Assembly (NCBI GenBank): GCA_029565685.1
Contig: JAKQNR010000021.1
Coordinates: forward strand, 332,929-396,928
Direction: 5' to 3'
Source: a bacterium
Lineage (GTDB): Bacteria > Zhuqueibacterota > Zhuqueibacteria > Residuimicrobiales > Residuimicrobiaceae
DNA length: 64,000 nucleotides
The number at the start of each line of letters is the position of its first letter. The stretch's first letter is position 1. The notes beneath the pieces were generated by a model. It had not been told where the DNA came from, did not search any database, and worked only from the letters and a program-made list of their open reading frames with translations. Shown here in pieces: positions 9,209 to 20,601 of the stretch. The translations under genes and the position numbers were made by a program.

Positions 9209-9883
9209 ATGTTTACTATGAACGACATGATTTTGTTGTTGCCCGCCCTGATCCTGAGCGTCTATGCACAGTGGAAAGTGAGCAGCACGTTTAAAAAGAT
9301 GAGCGAACGCCGGGCTGCTTCCGGTTTGACCGGCGCCCAAGTGGCGCGCATGCTTTTGCAGCGCAACGGCATAGACGATGTCAAGGTCGAGACCGTGCCG
9401 GGTTCGCTCTCCGATCATTACGATCCGACTCAAAAAGTGCTGCGGCTCTCGGAACCGGTGTACGATTCCAATTCGCTGGCTGCTTTGGGCGTGGCGGCGC
9501 ATGAAACCGGTCACGCCATTCAGCACCACACCGCTTATTCCGCGCTTTCCCTGCGCAGCGCCATTCTGCCGATGGCCAACATCGGCTCCAAGCTGGCCAT
9601 TCCCCTTTTTCTCGGCGGCATGTTGATGCGTATGGATTTTCTCATCACCATCGGCATCGTTTTGTTCATCGGCGCCGTTGCCTTCACATTGGTCACCTTG
9701 CCGGTGGAATTCAACGCCAGCCGGCGCGCCATGGCGCAGTTGACCAGCGGAGGGTTTTTACGCAACGATGAAATCCAGGGCGCCAAGAGCGTTCTGGATG
9801 CAGCCGCACTGACCTATGTGGCAGCCGCTGCCATGGCGGTGGTGCAATTGATCCGGCTGATCATGATCCGGAACCACGAATAA
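9209..9883 (+). CDS. Membrane zinc metallopeptidase, YugP/DUF-type
   Basis: 224 residues. An N-terminal membrane anchor (about 5-22) is followed by the zinc-binding motif AAHETGHAIQHH, in which HExxH appears as HETGH, then paired hydrophobic helices (about 125-170) and the conserved PVEFNASRRA. This pattern is that of the YugP family of putative neutral zinc metallopeptidases, whose substrates are unknown. The start at ATG 9209 has a strong ribosome site (AGGAGG at 9197-9202); an in-frame upstream start at 9158 has none. It appears to be a single-gene unit with a hairpin after its stop. Confidence 0.88.
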   Translation: MFTMNDMILLLPALILSVYAQWKVSSTFKKMSERRAASGLTGAQVARMLLQRNGIDDVKVETVPGSLSDHYDPTQKVLRLSEPVYDSNSLAALGVAAHETGHAIQHHTAYSALSLRSAILPMANIGSKLAIPLFLGGMLMRMDFLITIGIVLFIGAVAFTLVTLPVEFNASRRAMAQLTSGGFLRNDEIQGAKSVLDAAALTYVAAAAMAVVQLIRLIMIRNHE

Positions 9884-9888
9884 TGATG

Positions 9889-9925
9889 AACGCCCTCTCT
9901 TTTATGAGATGAAGGGGGCGTTTAT
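9889..9925 (+). terminator. Probable terminator after the zinc protease gene
   Basis: AACGCCCTCT (9889-9898) pairs with AAGGGGGCGTT (9912-9922) with one imperfect position, followed by a short T-rich stretch (TTTAT). Confidence 0.55.
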
Positions 9926-9991
9926 CGTGCCCATAGCTCTTGCGCGCTGGATTCAATAGCTTTTACTGCAATGTTTATGCGAGCATGTCAA

Positions 9992-10022
9992 TTTTTGTCA
10001 ATTTATGCCAATTTGACAAAAA
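9992..10022. promoter_or_regulatory. Inverted repeat upstream of the sigma-54 promoter (possible activator site)
   Basis: TTTTTGTCAA (9992-10001) and TTGACAAAAA (10013-10022) form a perfect 10-bp inverted repeat with an 11-base spacer. A further TGTCAATTT copy lies just upstream at about 9986-9994. It sits about 65-95 bases before the -24/-12 promoter, a plausible place for an enhancer-binding protein. The activator is not identified. Confidence 0.45.
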
Positions 10023-10087
10023 GCATCATCCAGTTATAGCTTATTTAACTATTTGTAGATAAAGTGGTTAATCTTTGTTCTGCGCTT

Positions 10088-10103
10088 TGGCACAATGATT
10101 GCT
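10088..10103 (+). promoter_or_regulatory. Sigma-54 (-24/-12) promoter for the DnaJ-HtrA genes
   Basis: TGGCAC (10088-10093), five bases, then TTGCT (10099-10103): a full match to the RpoN consensus TGGCAC-N5-TTGCW with correct GG-to-GC spacing. It is 37 bases before the DnaJ-like start codon. Transcription would need an ATP-dependent enhancer-binding protein. Confidence 0.75.
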
Positions 10104-10139
10104 TTTTATTGCTCCAATAACAAACAGTAGCGTGCAAGA

Positions 10140-11021
10140 ATGAACAAAGATTATTATAAAATACTAGGGCTTGATGAAAAGGCTGGGGCGGAAGAGATCA
10201 AGAAGGCTTACCGGATTTTGGCAAAAAAACATCATCCGGACGCTCATCCGAACGATAAAAAGGCGGAGGAGCGGTTTAAAGAGATCTCTGAAGCTTATTC
10301 AGTGTTGAGCGATGAAAAGAAGCGGGCGCAGTATGATCAGATGCGCCGGTTGGGTGCTACGGATTTCAGCGGCTTTGATTATCGTTCACGCGCCGGAGCC
10401 GGCGGCCGCGGTTCCTTCAGCTTTGACGATTTTAATTTCAATGATATTTTTTCCCAGTTTTTCAGCCAGACCCGCGGCGGCGGTTTTTCCGCCATGCCGG
10501 AGGAACTGGACCTGCAGGCTGAGATCACGGTGCCGTTTGAAACCGCGCTGCACGGCGGCAAGCAGATGGTGACCCTACAGGGGGAAACCAGCAAAAAAAT
10601 CGCGGTGACGATTCCGGCCGGGATCGAGGACGGCAAACGGATCCGGCTTTCAGGGCAAGGCCGCGTTTCCGCCGGAGGGCGTCAGCGCGGAGATTTGTTT
10701 ATCACCATTCACGTTCAACCCCATCCCCGTTTTCGGCGTCAGGGGCTGGATGTGTATTCCACGGCCGAGATCAACGTGGTGCAGGCTTTGCTGGGCTCCA
10801 GCCTGCTTGTGTCTACGGTTTACGGACAAAAGGTGGAGCTGAAAATTCCTGCCGGCACGCAGAACGACAGGCTGTTCAAGCTGAGAGGTTTGGGCATCAA
10901 GACCGAGCGAGCCACAGGGGATTTTTATGTTTCGGTTCGTGTCCACATACCGGCGGTGACTTTGGAGGCGGCAAAACAGACGCTGAAGAAATTCGCCGCG
11001 CAAATGGGTTTGGATTATTAA
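10140..11021 (+). CDS. CbpA-like DnaJ co-chaperone (no zinc finger)
   Basis: 293 residues. The J domain (1-70) has the HPD motif at residues 32-34 that stimulates DnaK. A Gly/Phe-rich linker (about 80-115) and two C-terminal substrate-binding beta domains follow. The four CxxCxGxG zinc motifs of true DnaJ are absent, so it is the CbpA/type II kind. It is the first gene behind a sigma-54-type promoter and is followed by htrA after 76 bases; dnaK itself is 2.3 kb downstream. The ATG at 10140 has only a weak ribosome site. It is expected to hand misfolded proteins to DnaK in the cytoplasm. Confidence 0.92.
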   Translation: MNKDYYKILGLDEKAGAEEIKKAYRILAKKHHPDAHPNDKKAEERFKEISEAYSVLSDEKKRAQYDQMRRLGATDFSGFDYRSRAGAGGRGSFSFDDFNFNDIFSQFFSQTRGGGFSAMPEELDLQAEITVPFETALHGGKQMVTLQGETSKKIAVTIPAGIEDGKRIRLSGQGRVSAGGRQRGDLFITIHVQPHPRFRRQGLDVYSTAEINVVQALLGSSLLVSTVYGQKVELKIPAGTQNDRLFKLRGLGIKTERATGDFYVSVRVHIPAVTLEAAKQTLKKFAAQMGLDY

Positions 11022-11054
11022 CGCGGAACCTGATCGCTTTTATTTCGTTCAACC

Positions 11055-11076
11055 TCCGTTCCCTTTAACGAACGGA
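11055..11076. repeat. Inverted repeat in the DnaJ-HtrA gap
   Basis: TCCGTTC (11055-11061) and GAACGGA (11070-11076), 7-bp perfect arms with an 8-base spacer, about 20 bases before the htrA start. It could be an operator or an RNA hairpin; there is no T-run. Confidence 0.3.
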
Positions 11077-11097
11077 TAGATACTGAAAGGATAGGTT

Positions 11098-12597
11098 ATG
11101 AAAGGCAGAAAAAATATTGTGCTTCTTTTTCTGGGCGTGTTCATCGGCATGACCGCCATGTTGGTGTTGTCGGCCAATTTCAGCGGTTTGGTGGGAGAGG
11201 TTGCCGCCAATCGCAACCCGGTGGCGCTGGGCGCTAATGCGCCTATACCGGAGGAACTGGAAGGGCTGCAGAATTTGAGCAAGGCGTTCGTCCAGGTCGC
11301 CCAGATCGCCAATCCGGCGGTAGTGACCATCAACAGCACTCAAACCGTTAAACAGCCCAGCCATCCGTTTTTGAATGATCCCTTTTTCCGTCAGTTCTTT
11401 GATATTCCGGAGGGCAGCCAGGAACGGGTCATGCGCGGTCTGGGATCGGGCGTGATCGTGAATCCGGATGGCTATATCCTCACCAACAATCATGTGATCA
11501 GCGATGCGGATGAGATCACGGTCACCATCGACCGTAAAGAGTATGAAGCCAAGGTCGTCGGCAAGGATCCAGGCAGCGATGTGGCGGTGATCAAGATCGA
11601 CAAGAGCGGATTGCCGACCGTCAACCTGGGCGATTCGGACAAACTGCAGGTCGGCGAATGGGTGATGGCCATCGGCAATCCCTTTTCCGATGAGCTGCAG
11701 AACACCGTAACCGCCGGCATCGTCAGCGCCAAAGGACGCTCTCTGTCCGGTCTGGGCAGCGGCACGCGGCTGACCTACCAAGATTTCATTCAGACCGATG
11801 CGGCCATCAATCCAGGCAACAGCGGCGGTGCTCTGGTCAATCTGCGCGGCGAACTGGTGGGCATCAACACGGCGATCGTCGGACAGGCGAATGTCGGCAT
11901 CGGTTTTGCCATTCCGATCAATCTGGCCAAGAACATCATGGAACAGCTCATCAGCAAAGGCAAAGTCACCCGCGGTTGGCTGGGCGTCTACGTGCAATCG
12001 CTGGATGAGGACATGGCCAAGGCCATGGGACTGAGCCGAGTCACCGGTGCGCTGGTGCAAAAAGTGGTCGAAGATGGACCTGCGGAAAAAGCCGGTCTGG
12101 AAAAAGACGACATCATCCTCAAGATCAACAACACCGAAATCGCCGGCTCTGAACAGCTGACCAATTTTGTCGCCGGCATGGCGCCGGGCGCCAGCATCGA
12201 CATGGTGGTCTGGCGCAATCAGAAAGAGAAAAAACTGTCGGTCAAATTGGGCGAACGTCCCAGTGAGGGCGAAACAGAGGCCGCCGTAACCGGCGAAGAC
12301 CATGCGCAGCAACTGGGCATCACCGTGCAAGAACTGACCGATCAGTTGGCGGAACGACTCGGCGCCCAGAATGTGAGCGGCGTGGTGGTCAGCCGCGTTG
12401 CACCCAATTCACCGGCGGACCGCAAAGGCATCGAGCGCGGCGACATCATCACCTCGGTCAACAACAAGCCGGTCAAATCCGTCCGCGACTATAACACGGC
12501 GGTGAAAGGACTGAAGGAGGACGACGTCGTCCTGCTGCGCATCTTCCGCGACGACAACAGCTATCTGCGCGCCCTGCGCGTGCCGAAAAAGAAATAA
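11098..12597 (+). CDS. degP: HtrA/DegP-type periplasmic serine protease with two PDZ domains
   Basis: 499 residues. An N-terminal hydrophobic segment (about 5-25) exports or anchors it. The trypsin-like protease domain has the triad H132 (TNNHVISD), D161 (GSDVAVIK) and S242 (NPGNSGGAL). PDZ 1 lies at about 300-385 (GWLGVYVQSLD) and PDZ 2 at about 405-495. The family degrades or refolds misfolded envelope proteins. It follows the DnaJ-like gene and probably shares its sigma-54 promoter, which would link envelope proteolysis to the same trigger. A strong hairpin terminator follows the stop. Assignment is firm; the choice between DegP, DegQ and DegS names is loose. Confidence 0.95.
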   Translation: MKGRKNIVLLFLGVFIGMTAMLVLSANFSGLVGEVAANRNPVALGANAPIPEELEGLQNLSKAFVQVAQIANPAVVTINSTQTVKQPSHPFLNDPFFRQFFDIPEGSQERVMRGLGSGVIVNPDGYILTNNHVISDADEITVTIDRKEYEAKVVGKDPGSDVAVIKIDKSGLPTVNLGDSDKLQVGEWVMAIGNPFSDELQNTVTAGIVSAKGRSLSGLGSGTRLTYQDFIQTDAAINPGNSGGALVNLRGELVGINTAIVGQANVGIGFAIPINLAKNIMEQLISKGKVTRGWLGVYVQSLDEDMAKAMGLSRVTGALVQKVVEDGPAEKAGLEKDDIILKINNTEIAGSEQLTNFVAGMAPGASIDMVVWRNQKEKKLSVKLGERPSEGETEAAVTGEDHAQQLGITVQELTDQLAERLGAQNVSGVVVSRVAPNSPADRKGIERGDIITSVNNKPVKSVRDYNTAVKGLKEDDVVLLRIFRDDNSYLRALRVPKKK

Positions 12598-12609
12598 CGC
12601 TGCAAAGCC

Positions 12610-12642
12610 CCCGGCCGGAATGCAATACCGGCCGGGATTTTT
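12610..12642 (+). terminator. Rho-independent terminator after htrA
   Basis: CCCGGCCGG (12610-12618) and CCGGCCGGG (12628-12636), 9-bp perfect stem, 9-base loop, then ATTTTT. Confidence 0.85.
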
Positions 12643-12671
12643 GGGTTTGTGCAAAGGAAAGAGGATAGGAT

Positions 12672-13016
12672 ATGCCAACGTACGAATACCGCTGTACTCT
12701 GTGCCATCACCAATTCGAAGCATTTCAAAAAATGAGCGATGCACTGATCACGACATGCCCCAAATGTGCTGGCCCGGTTCAGCGGCTGATGGGAGCGGGG
12801 ATGGGGTTGATTTTCAAGGGGTCTGGTTTTTATATTACGGATTACAAAAAAACCAATTCTTCCACCGCAACGTCCTCTCATCCACCCGCCTCTGGTGAAA
12901 GCGATCAAATCAAGGAATCAGCAGGCGCCAAAACCAAAGAGCCCAAACCCGCTGACAGCAAACCAGCCGGCTCTTCAGCTGACAAGAAAACCAAGTCCGA
13001 CAAAGCAGCCGCTTGA
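12672..13016 (+). CDS. FmdB-like zinc-ribbon protein
   Basis: 114 residues. The first ~45 residues are the FmdB regulatory-type zinc ribbon: MPTYEYRCTLC then CPKC, with the conserved GSGFYITDY after it. The C-terminal ~55 residues are low-complexity, rich in Lys, Ser, Pro and Ala. The family is very common and its role is poorly defined. GAAAGAGGATAGG supplies the ribosome site. It is set off by terminators on both sides, so it is probably its own transcript between htrA and dnaK. Confidence 0.88.
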   Translation: MPTYEYRCTLCHHQFEAFQKMSDALITTCPKCAGPVQRLMGAGMGLIFKGSGFYITDYKKTNSSTATSSHPPASGESDQIKESAGAKTKEPKPADSKPAGSSADKKTKSDKAAA

Positions 13017-13035
13017 TAGCGTTTTTACCCATCTT

Positions 13036-13072
13036 TCTGCCATTCTGGCATATTTATAGGCGATATGGCAGA
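13036..13072 (+). repeat. Inverted repeat after the FmdB-like gene
   Basis: TCTGCCAT (13036-13043) and ATGGCAGA (13065-13072), 8-bp perfect arms with a 21-base spacer. There is no T-run next to it; the real terminator is the next hairpin. Confidence 0.3.
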
Positions 13073-13086
13073 TTTCACTATTCCTT

Positions 13087-13127
13087 CAGGCAGATAAAGT
13101 TATTTGTTTTATCTGCCTGTTTTTTTG
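13087..13127 (+). terminator. Rho-independent terminator before dnaK
   Basis: CAGGCAGATAAA (13087-13098) pairs perfectly with TTTATCTGCCTG (13108-13119) over 12 bp around a 9-base loop, followed by eight T. It isolates dnaK from upstream transcription. Confidence 0.92.
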
Positions 13128-13161
13128 TGTATTATCACTAAGGTTTTCCGGTCGGATCTCT

Positions 13162-13177
13162 TGGCATGAAATTTGTT
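13162..13177 (+). promoter_or_regulatory. Weak sigma-54-like element upstream of dnaK
   Basis: TGGCAT-GAAAT-TTGTT at 13162-13177 has the -24 GG and right spacing, but the -12 GC reads GT. It is about 110 bases before the dnaK start. No CIRCE element (TTAGCACTC-N9-GAGTGCTAA) was seen in this gap. Confidence 0.3.
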
Positions 13178-13285
13178 AAGAAAGAGCGGATACGTGTACA
13201 GGTCAGCATGGGCGTTTTATCTGTCATAAAGAATTTTGATCTGTGCGGGCAAAAATCATTATAAACATAAAGGGAGAGCATTATC

Positions 13286-15199
13286 ATGGGAAAAATAATC
13301 GGCATTGATCTGGGAACTACCAATTCGTGCGTTGCGGTGATGGAGGGCGGCGAGCCGGTAGTCATACCCAATTCCGAAGGCGCGCGCACCACGCCGTCAG
13401 TGGTGGCGTTTACCAAGTCCGGCGAGCGGCTGGTAGGTCAAGTGGCCAAACGCCAGGCCATCACCAATCCGCAGAGAACGATTTATTCCATCAAACGGTT
13501 TATGGGACGGCGCTACGATGAAGTGCATCGCGAGCAAGAGGAGGTTCCCTACAAGATCATCCGCGGCCAGAACGACGTGGTCAAAGTCAAGACCGATGAA
13601 AAAGAGTACACGCCGCAAGAGATCTCGGCGATGATTCTGCAAAAGATGCGGCAGACAGCGGAGGATTATCTGGGCCAAAAGGTGACCGATGCGGTCATCA
13701 CGGTTCCGGCTTATTTCAACGACAGCCAGCGCCAAGCCACTAAAGAGGCCGGCGAGATCGCCGGTCTGAATGTGCGTCGAATCATCAACGAACCGACCGC
13801 CGCTTCGCTGGCCTATGGGTTGGACAAAAAGAAGAATGAAAAGATCGCGGTGTTCGACCTGGGCGGCGGAACCTTTGACATCTCGGTCCTGGAGATCGGC
13901 GACGGCGTATTCGAGGTCAAGTCCACCAACGGCGACACCCACCTCGGCGGCGATGATTTCGATCAGCGCATTATCGACTGGATGGTGGATGAGTTCATCA
14001 AGCTGGAGGGCGTGGATCTGTCCAAGGATCCCATGGCGGTGCAACGCCTGAAGGAGGCGGCTGAAAAAGCCAAGTGCGAGCTGTCCACCACCGCACAGAC
14101 CGAGATCAACTTGCCGTTCATCACGGCTACGGATTCCGGTCCCAAACACATGAGCATGACGCTGACCCGCGCCAAGTTCGAACAATTGTGCGACGCGCTG
14201 TTTCAGCGCACGATAGAGCCTTGCCGCATCGCGCTCAAGGATGCCGGCCTTACGGCGCAGCAGATCGATGAGGTGGTGCTGGTGGGCGGTTCCACGCGCA
14301 TGCCCAAGGTGCAGCAGATCGTTCGCGATCTGTTCGGCAAAGAGCCGCACCGCGGCGTCAATCCCGACGAGGTGGTGGCGGTCGGCGCCGCGATTCAGGG
14401 CGGCGTGCTCGGCGGCGACGTGAAAGATGTGTTGTTGCTGGACGTCACGCCGCTTTCACTGGGCATCGAGACGCTGGGTGGGGTGGCGACCAAGATCATC
14501 GAAAAGAACACCACTATCCCGACGCGCAAATCCGAGGTGTTCTCCACCGCCGCCGACAGTCAGACCTCGGTGGAGATTCACGTTCTGCAGGGCGAGCGCG
14601 AGATGGCGGTGGACAACCGCACCCTGGGCCGTTTTCATCTTGACGGCATTCCACCTGCGCCGCGCGGTGTGCCGCAGATCGAGGTGACCTTTGACATCGA
14701 TGCCAATGGCATTCTCAATGTTTCTGCCAAGGACAAGGCGACCAATAAGGAGCAGTCCATCCGCATCACCGCTTCCACCGGTCTAAGCAAGGATGAAGTG
14801 GAAAAGATGGTCAATGACGCCAAGGCGCATGCGGCTGAGGATAAAAAGAAACGCGAATTGATCGACACGCGCAACCAGGCGGATCAGATCATCTATCAAA
14901 CGGAGAAGCAGATCAAGGATGCCGGCGACAAGATCGATTCTGAAACTAAAAACAAACTGGAAGCCGGCATCGGCCGGTTGCGGGAAGCGGTCAAGAGCGA
15001 GAACGTGCAGGAGATCAAATCCGGCATCGACGCGCTGACCCAGCTGTTGCACCAGATGGCCAGCAGGATGTATGAAGCGGCCGGCGCCCAGACCGCGGGT
15101 GCGGAGACCGCTGCAGAGCCGGGGTCCGGCGGTTCGGAGGGAGGGAAAAAGCCGGACGCTGAGGAGGCGGATTTTGAAGTAGTGGACGATAAGAAATAA
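13286..15199 (+). CDS. dnaK: Chaperone DnaK (Hsp70)
   Basis: 637 residues, full length. The ATPase domain starts [17 protein letters not shown] and contains the adenosine motifs [12 protein letters not shown] and [11 protein letters not shown]. The substrate domain starts near 390 ([17 protein letters not shown]). A helical lid ends in a Gly/Glu-rich tail with EVVDDKK, as in bacterial DnaK. ATP-dependent folding chaperone in the cytoplasm, working with J proteins and GrpE; grpE and hrcA are not nearby. GGGAGAG precedes the ATG. clpB follows on the same strand after a hairpin. Confidence 0.98.
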   Translation: MGKIIGIDLGTTNSCVAVMEGGEPVVIPNSEGARTTPSVVAFTKSGERLVGQVAKRQAITNPQRTIYSIKRFMGRRYDEVHREQEEVPYKIIRGQNDVVKVKTDEKEYTPQEISAMILQKMRQTAEDYLGQKVTDAVITVPAYFNDSQRQATKEAGEIAGLNVRRIINEPTAASLAYGLDKKKNEKIAVFDLGGGTFDISVLEIGDGVFEVKSTNGDTHLGGDDFDQRIIDWMVDEFIKLEGVDLSKDPMAVQRLKEAAEKAKCELSTTAQTEINLPFITATDSGPKHMSMTLTRAKFEQLCDALFQRTIEPCRIALKDAGLTAQQIDEVVLVGGSTRMPKVQQIVRDLFGKEPHRGVNPDEVVAVGAAIQGGVLGGDVKDVLLLDVTPLSLGIETLGGVATKIIEKNTTIPTRKSEVFSTAADSQTSVEIHVLQGEREMAVDNRTLGRFHLDGIPPAPRGVPQIEVTFDIDANGILNVSAKDKATNKEQSIRITASTGLSKDEVEKMVNDAKAHAAEDKKKRELIDTRNQADQIIYQTEKQIKDAGDKIDSETKNKLEAGIGRLREAVKSENVQEIKSGIDALTQLLHQMASRMYEAAGAQTAGAETAAEPGSGGSEGGKKPDAEEADFEVVDDKK

Positions 15200-15213
15200 G
15201 GCTGAAGATAAAG

Positions 15214-15240
15214 ATGCCGGGCTTGTTTCAAGCCCGGCAT
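15214..15240 (+). other. Hairpin between dnaK and clpB
   Basis: ATGCCGGGCTT (15214-15224) and AAGCCCGGCAT (15230-15240), perfect 11-bp stem with a 5-base loop. The following bases are TATACTATGG without a T-run, so it may be a partial terminator, an mRNA stabiliser or a processing site. Confidence 0.6.
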
Positions 15241-15265
15241 TATACTATGGGGAGCGACGAATTCT

Positions 15266-17884
<2,619 letters not shown>

Positions 17885-18031
17885 ACTGTTTTTTTCATGG
17901 AACTTTGCCGATTTTAGCAAGTATTTTTGCGCAGAGTGGATCAATGCGGTAACGGCATCATATACGGCGGTGCACAACAGCGCCGCCGGATTTTCAGGAG
18001 ATAAACAGGTTATTCACTGATCGGAGGGTGT

Positions 18032-18550
18032 ATGAGAAGAGCTTCTGGACTGCTGGGAATGCTTTTCATATCGGCGCTGATATGGGGCTGCGGCGAGAAA
18101 CTGACGGAAGAGCAGTTGCGCGCCAAGGCGCTGGACTTTGAAAACAAAGAACAATGGGCGGAAGCAGCCAAGATGTACGAACGCTTAGTCAAAGCCTACC
18201 CGAAATCCACCCGGGCGGCGGAGACCCTGTATCGGCTGGGCATCACCTACGCCAACAACCTCAAAGATTTCTCGCGGGCGGTGGCTACGCACCAGCGCAT
18301 CGTCAAAGACTATCCCAACAGCAATTATGTCAAACAATCGACCTTTATGATCGGCTATCTCTACGCCAACGATCTGAAGGATTTGGATAAGGCCAAAACC
18401 GCCTACCAGCAGTTTCTGCAGAAATGGCCCACGCATGAACTGGCTTCTTCGGTTCAATGGGAACTGGATCATCTGGGACAAGATATCAGTCAAATCGAAC
18501 TGCAGTTGGGCGACACCCCCGCGGACAAGCCTGCCAGTCCCCAGAAATAA
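18032..18550 (+). CDS. TPR lipoprotein, BamD/YbgF-like
   Basis: 172 residues. A signal peptide ends in a lipobox-like IWGC (Cys near residue 20), so it is likely lipid-anchored. It then has about three tetratricopeptide-like helix pairs with the outer-membrane-lipoprotein pattern (AAKMYERLVKAYPKSTRAAE, HQRIVKDYPNS, AYQQFLQKWPTHELA). Such proteins scaffold envelope complexes. GGAGGG precedes the ATG. It is the first gene of the long Bat-type cluster; the 147 bases before it show no clear promoter. Confidence 0.82.
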   Translation: MRRASGLLGMLFISALIWGCGEKLTEEQLRAKALDFENKEQWAEAAKMYERLVKAYPKSTRAAETLYRLGITYANNLKDFSRAVATHQRIVKDYPNSNYVKQSTFMIGYLYANDLKDLDKAKTAYQQFLQKWPTHELASSVQWELDHLGQDISQIELQLGDTPADKPASPQK

Positions 18551-18598
18551 ATATTTCGATCGTCATCGGGCTGTGTTGATTTGTTGGAAGGAGAGCGT

Positions 18599-19528
18599 AT
18601 GCACAGGAGGGCTTTATGGCTCGGCCTGACTCTTGTGGCGGCGAGCTATGTTCGCTCGCAAACAACGATCGCACCGGCGCTGCCCGCAGAGGGCATCCGC
18701 GTGTCTGCATTTGCCGAACAATCCACGGTGCCCCTCAATCGGACCGTGCCGGTGACCATCCGGCTTGAGTGGCAGGGCGATCTGGATCGCTATGAGATCA
18801 TCGAAGTGGAAAATCTTACGGCGCAGAATTTCGAGGTGGTCGGCAATTCCTCCGCCAATCGCGTGGCGGTGGTGGACGGACGCAACCTGTCGGTTCATGA
18901 TTTTCAATATACCCTGCGGCCCATGAGCTTGGGCATGGGGTATGTCAACGGACTGACGGTCCGTTACGCCGATGCCGGCAACGGCAAACAATACCGGTTG
19001 TTTACCAACCGGGTCGAGATCCGAGTGGTGGATCCGGTCGCTGAGCCGGGCGCGCACGATTGGCTCTATTATCTGGCGGCGGCGCTGCTGCTGCTCGCAG
19101 CGCTGGTCTATGTCTTTGTAAAACTGCAGAAAAAGAAAAAGCAGGAGGCTGAAAAGGCCCTGGCCCTGGCGCAGCAGCAAAAGCCCATCGAAGAGCGCTA
19201 TTTGGAACAGCTCAGGACTCAGATTCCTTTGGACAGCAGGGAGTTGGATACCGGTGAGGCGCTGTCGCGTCTCTCCAGGCTGCTGCGCAGATACTGGTCT
19301 GAAAAGCACGGCCTGCCGGGTCTGGAAGCCACCAGTGAAGAGTTTCTCGCTGCGCTGCATGCGCTGCCGATCGAAAGCCGGGCGGCCGCGGATGTGGCGG
19401 AGGTGATCCGCAGCGCGGATCTGGCCAAATTTTCTGGAACCGGAATCGATCGCCCGACGTTGGAAAGACTATACACGCTGTTTGAATTTCAGTTGTCGAG
19501 CTCGACTCAAAAACCCCAATCGATGTAA
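18599..19528 (+). CDS. BatD-like membrane protein (short form 1)
   Basis: 309 residues. Signal peptide, then one beta-rich extracytoplasmic domain (about 25-150), a single transmembrane helix (about 154-178), a Lys/Glu-rich coiled segment, and a helical cytoplasmic tail with LSRLLRRYWSEKHGLPG and a SADLAKFSG motif. This plan matches BatD/DUF4381-type proteins of aerotolerance operons but with only one outer domain. GGAAGGAGAG precedes ATG 18599. The stop codon overlaps an ATG at the start of the MoxR gene region, so coupling is tight. The role is presumably to link an envelope signal to MoxR/VWA proteins; this is inferred from context. Confidence 0.72.
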   Translation: MHRRALWLGLTLVAASYVRSQTTIAPALPAEGIRVSAFAEQSTVPLNRTVPVTIRLEWQGDLDRYEIIEVENLTAQNFEVVGNSSANRVAVVDGRNLSVHDFQYTLRPMSLGMGYVNGLTVRYADAGNGKQYRLFTNRVEIRVVDPVAEPGAHDWLYYLAAALLLLAALVYVFVKLQKKKKQEAEKALALAQQQKPIEERYLEQLRTQIPLDSRELDTGEALSRLSRLLRRYWSEKHGLPGLEATSEEFLAALHALPIESRAAADVAEVIRSADLAKFSGTGIDRPTLERLYTLFEFQLSSSTQKPQSM

Positions 19529-19539
19529 TGGGAGGCTCA

Positions 19540-20529
19540 ATGAACATGGATATTCAGGCGATACACGCCAAGATCGAAAAAGAGAGCGCGTTCGTCGAAA
19601 AAATTTCCTCCGAGGTCGCCAAAGTCATCGTCGGCCAAAAATATATGGTGGAGCGGCTGTTGATCGGCATGCTGGCAGACGGTCATATTCTGCTCGAGGG
19701 CGTTCCCGGTCTGGCCAAAACCATGACGGTTAAAACGCTGTCGTCCGTCATCCGCACCCAATTCCAACGCATTCAGTTCACTCCGGATCTGCTGCCGGCG
19801 GACATCATCGGCACGCTGATCTATGATCAGCGCTCCGGTCAGTTCAACGCAAAAAAGGGTCCCATCTTTGCCAACCTGGTGTTGGCGGACGAGATCAACC
19901 GTTCTCCGGCCAAGGTGCAATCCGCCCTGTTGGAGGCCATGCAGGAACGCCAAGTCACCCTGGGCGATCAGACCTTTCCTTTGCCGGCGCCCTTTTTGGT
20001 GCTGGCCACACAAAACCCCATCGAGCAGGAAGGCACCTACCCGCTGCCCGAGGCGCAGGTGGACCGCTTTATGCTCAAGCTGTCGGTCGGCTATCCGGAT
20101 CGCAACGAGGAGTTGGAGATCATGCGCCGTATGACCGCGTCCGAGCTGCCGCAAGTCAATCCGGTGGTGACGCCCGAGGAAATTTTGCGCGCTAAAAAAG
20201 TGGTGCACGAGGTGTACATCGATCCCAAGATAGAGAACTATATCGTGGATATCGTGTTCGCCACCCGTAAGCCCAAAGAGTTCGGTCTGGAGGAGCTCGC
20301 CGATCTGATCGCCTACGGTGCGTCCCCGCGCGCCTCCATCTATTTGAGCATGGCGGCCCGGGCGCATGCGTTTCTGCGGCGGCGCGGCTATGTGACGCCG
20401 GAGGACGTCCGTTCCATCGCCATGGATGTGCTCCGCCATCGCGTGATCGTCACCTATGAGGCGGAGGCGGAAGAGATCACCGCCGAAGAGGTGGTGCGAA
20501 AAATCATCAACAAGATCGAAGTCCCCTGA
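19540..20529 (+). CDS. MoxR-family AAA+ ATPase
   Basis: About 329 residues. Walker A is GVPGLAKT near residue 50, Walker B is LVLADEINRSPAKVQSALLE, and sensor motif ATQNPIEQEGTYPLPEAQ-DRF follows; all are typical MoxR signatures. MoxR proteins act as chaperone-like ATPases on partners with VWA domains, and the next genes encode DUF58 and VWA proteins. Start ATG 19540 has GGAGG four bases upstream; ATG 19546 (better spacing) and ATG 19528 (overlapping the previous stop) are alternatives. Confidence 0.95.
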   Translation: MNMDIQAIHAKIEKESAFVEKISSEVAKVIVGQKYMVERLLIGMLADGHILLEGVPGLAKTMTVKTLSSVIRTQFQRIQFTPDLLPADIIGTLIYDQRSGQFNAKKGPIFANLVLADEINRSPAKVQSALLEAMQERQVTLGDQTFPLPAPFLVLATQNPIEQEGTYPLPEAQVDRFMLKLSVGYPDRNEELEIMRRMTASELPQVNPVVTPEEILRAKKVVHEVYIDPKIENYIVDIVFATRKPKEFGLEELADLIAYGASPRASIYLSMAARAHAFLRRRGYVTPEDVRSIAMDVLRHRVIVTYEAEAEEITAEEVVRKIINKIEVP

Positions 20530-20601
20530 GGCTCGGACCGCCGGCAGCCGCGGCAGCCGACGGTGCATCGGAGCGTTTGCATTGGTCACCTGGCTTGAGA
20601 C

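Noticed and set aside
11065..12330. Antisense open frame of about 420 codons over htrA
   Set aside because: Shadow frame of a gene with a full catalytic triad.
15214..15240. dnaK-clpB hairpin called as a full terminator
   Set aside because: There is no T-run after the stem and clpB follows at once; listed only as a hairpin.
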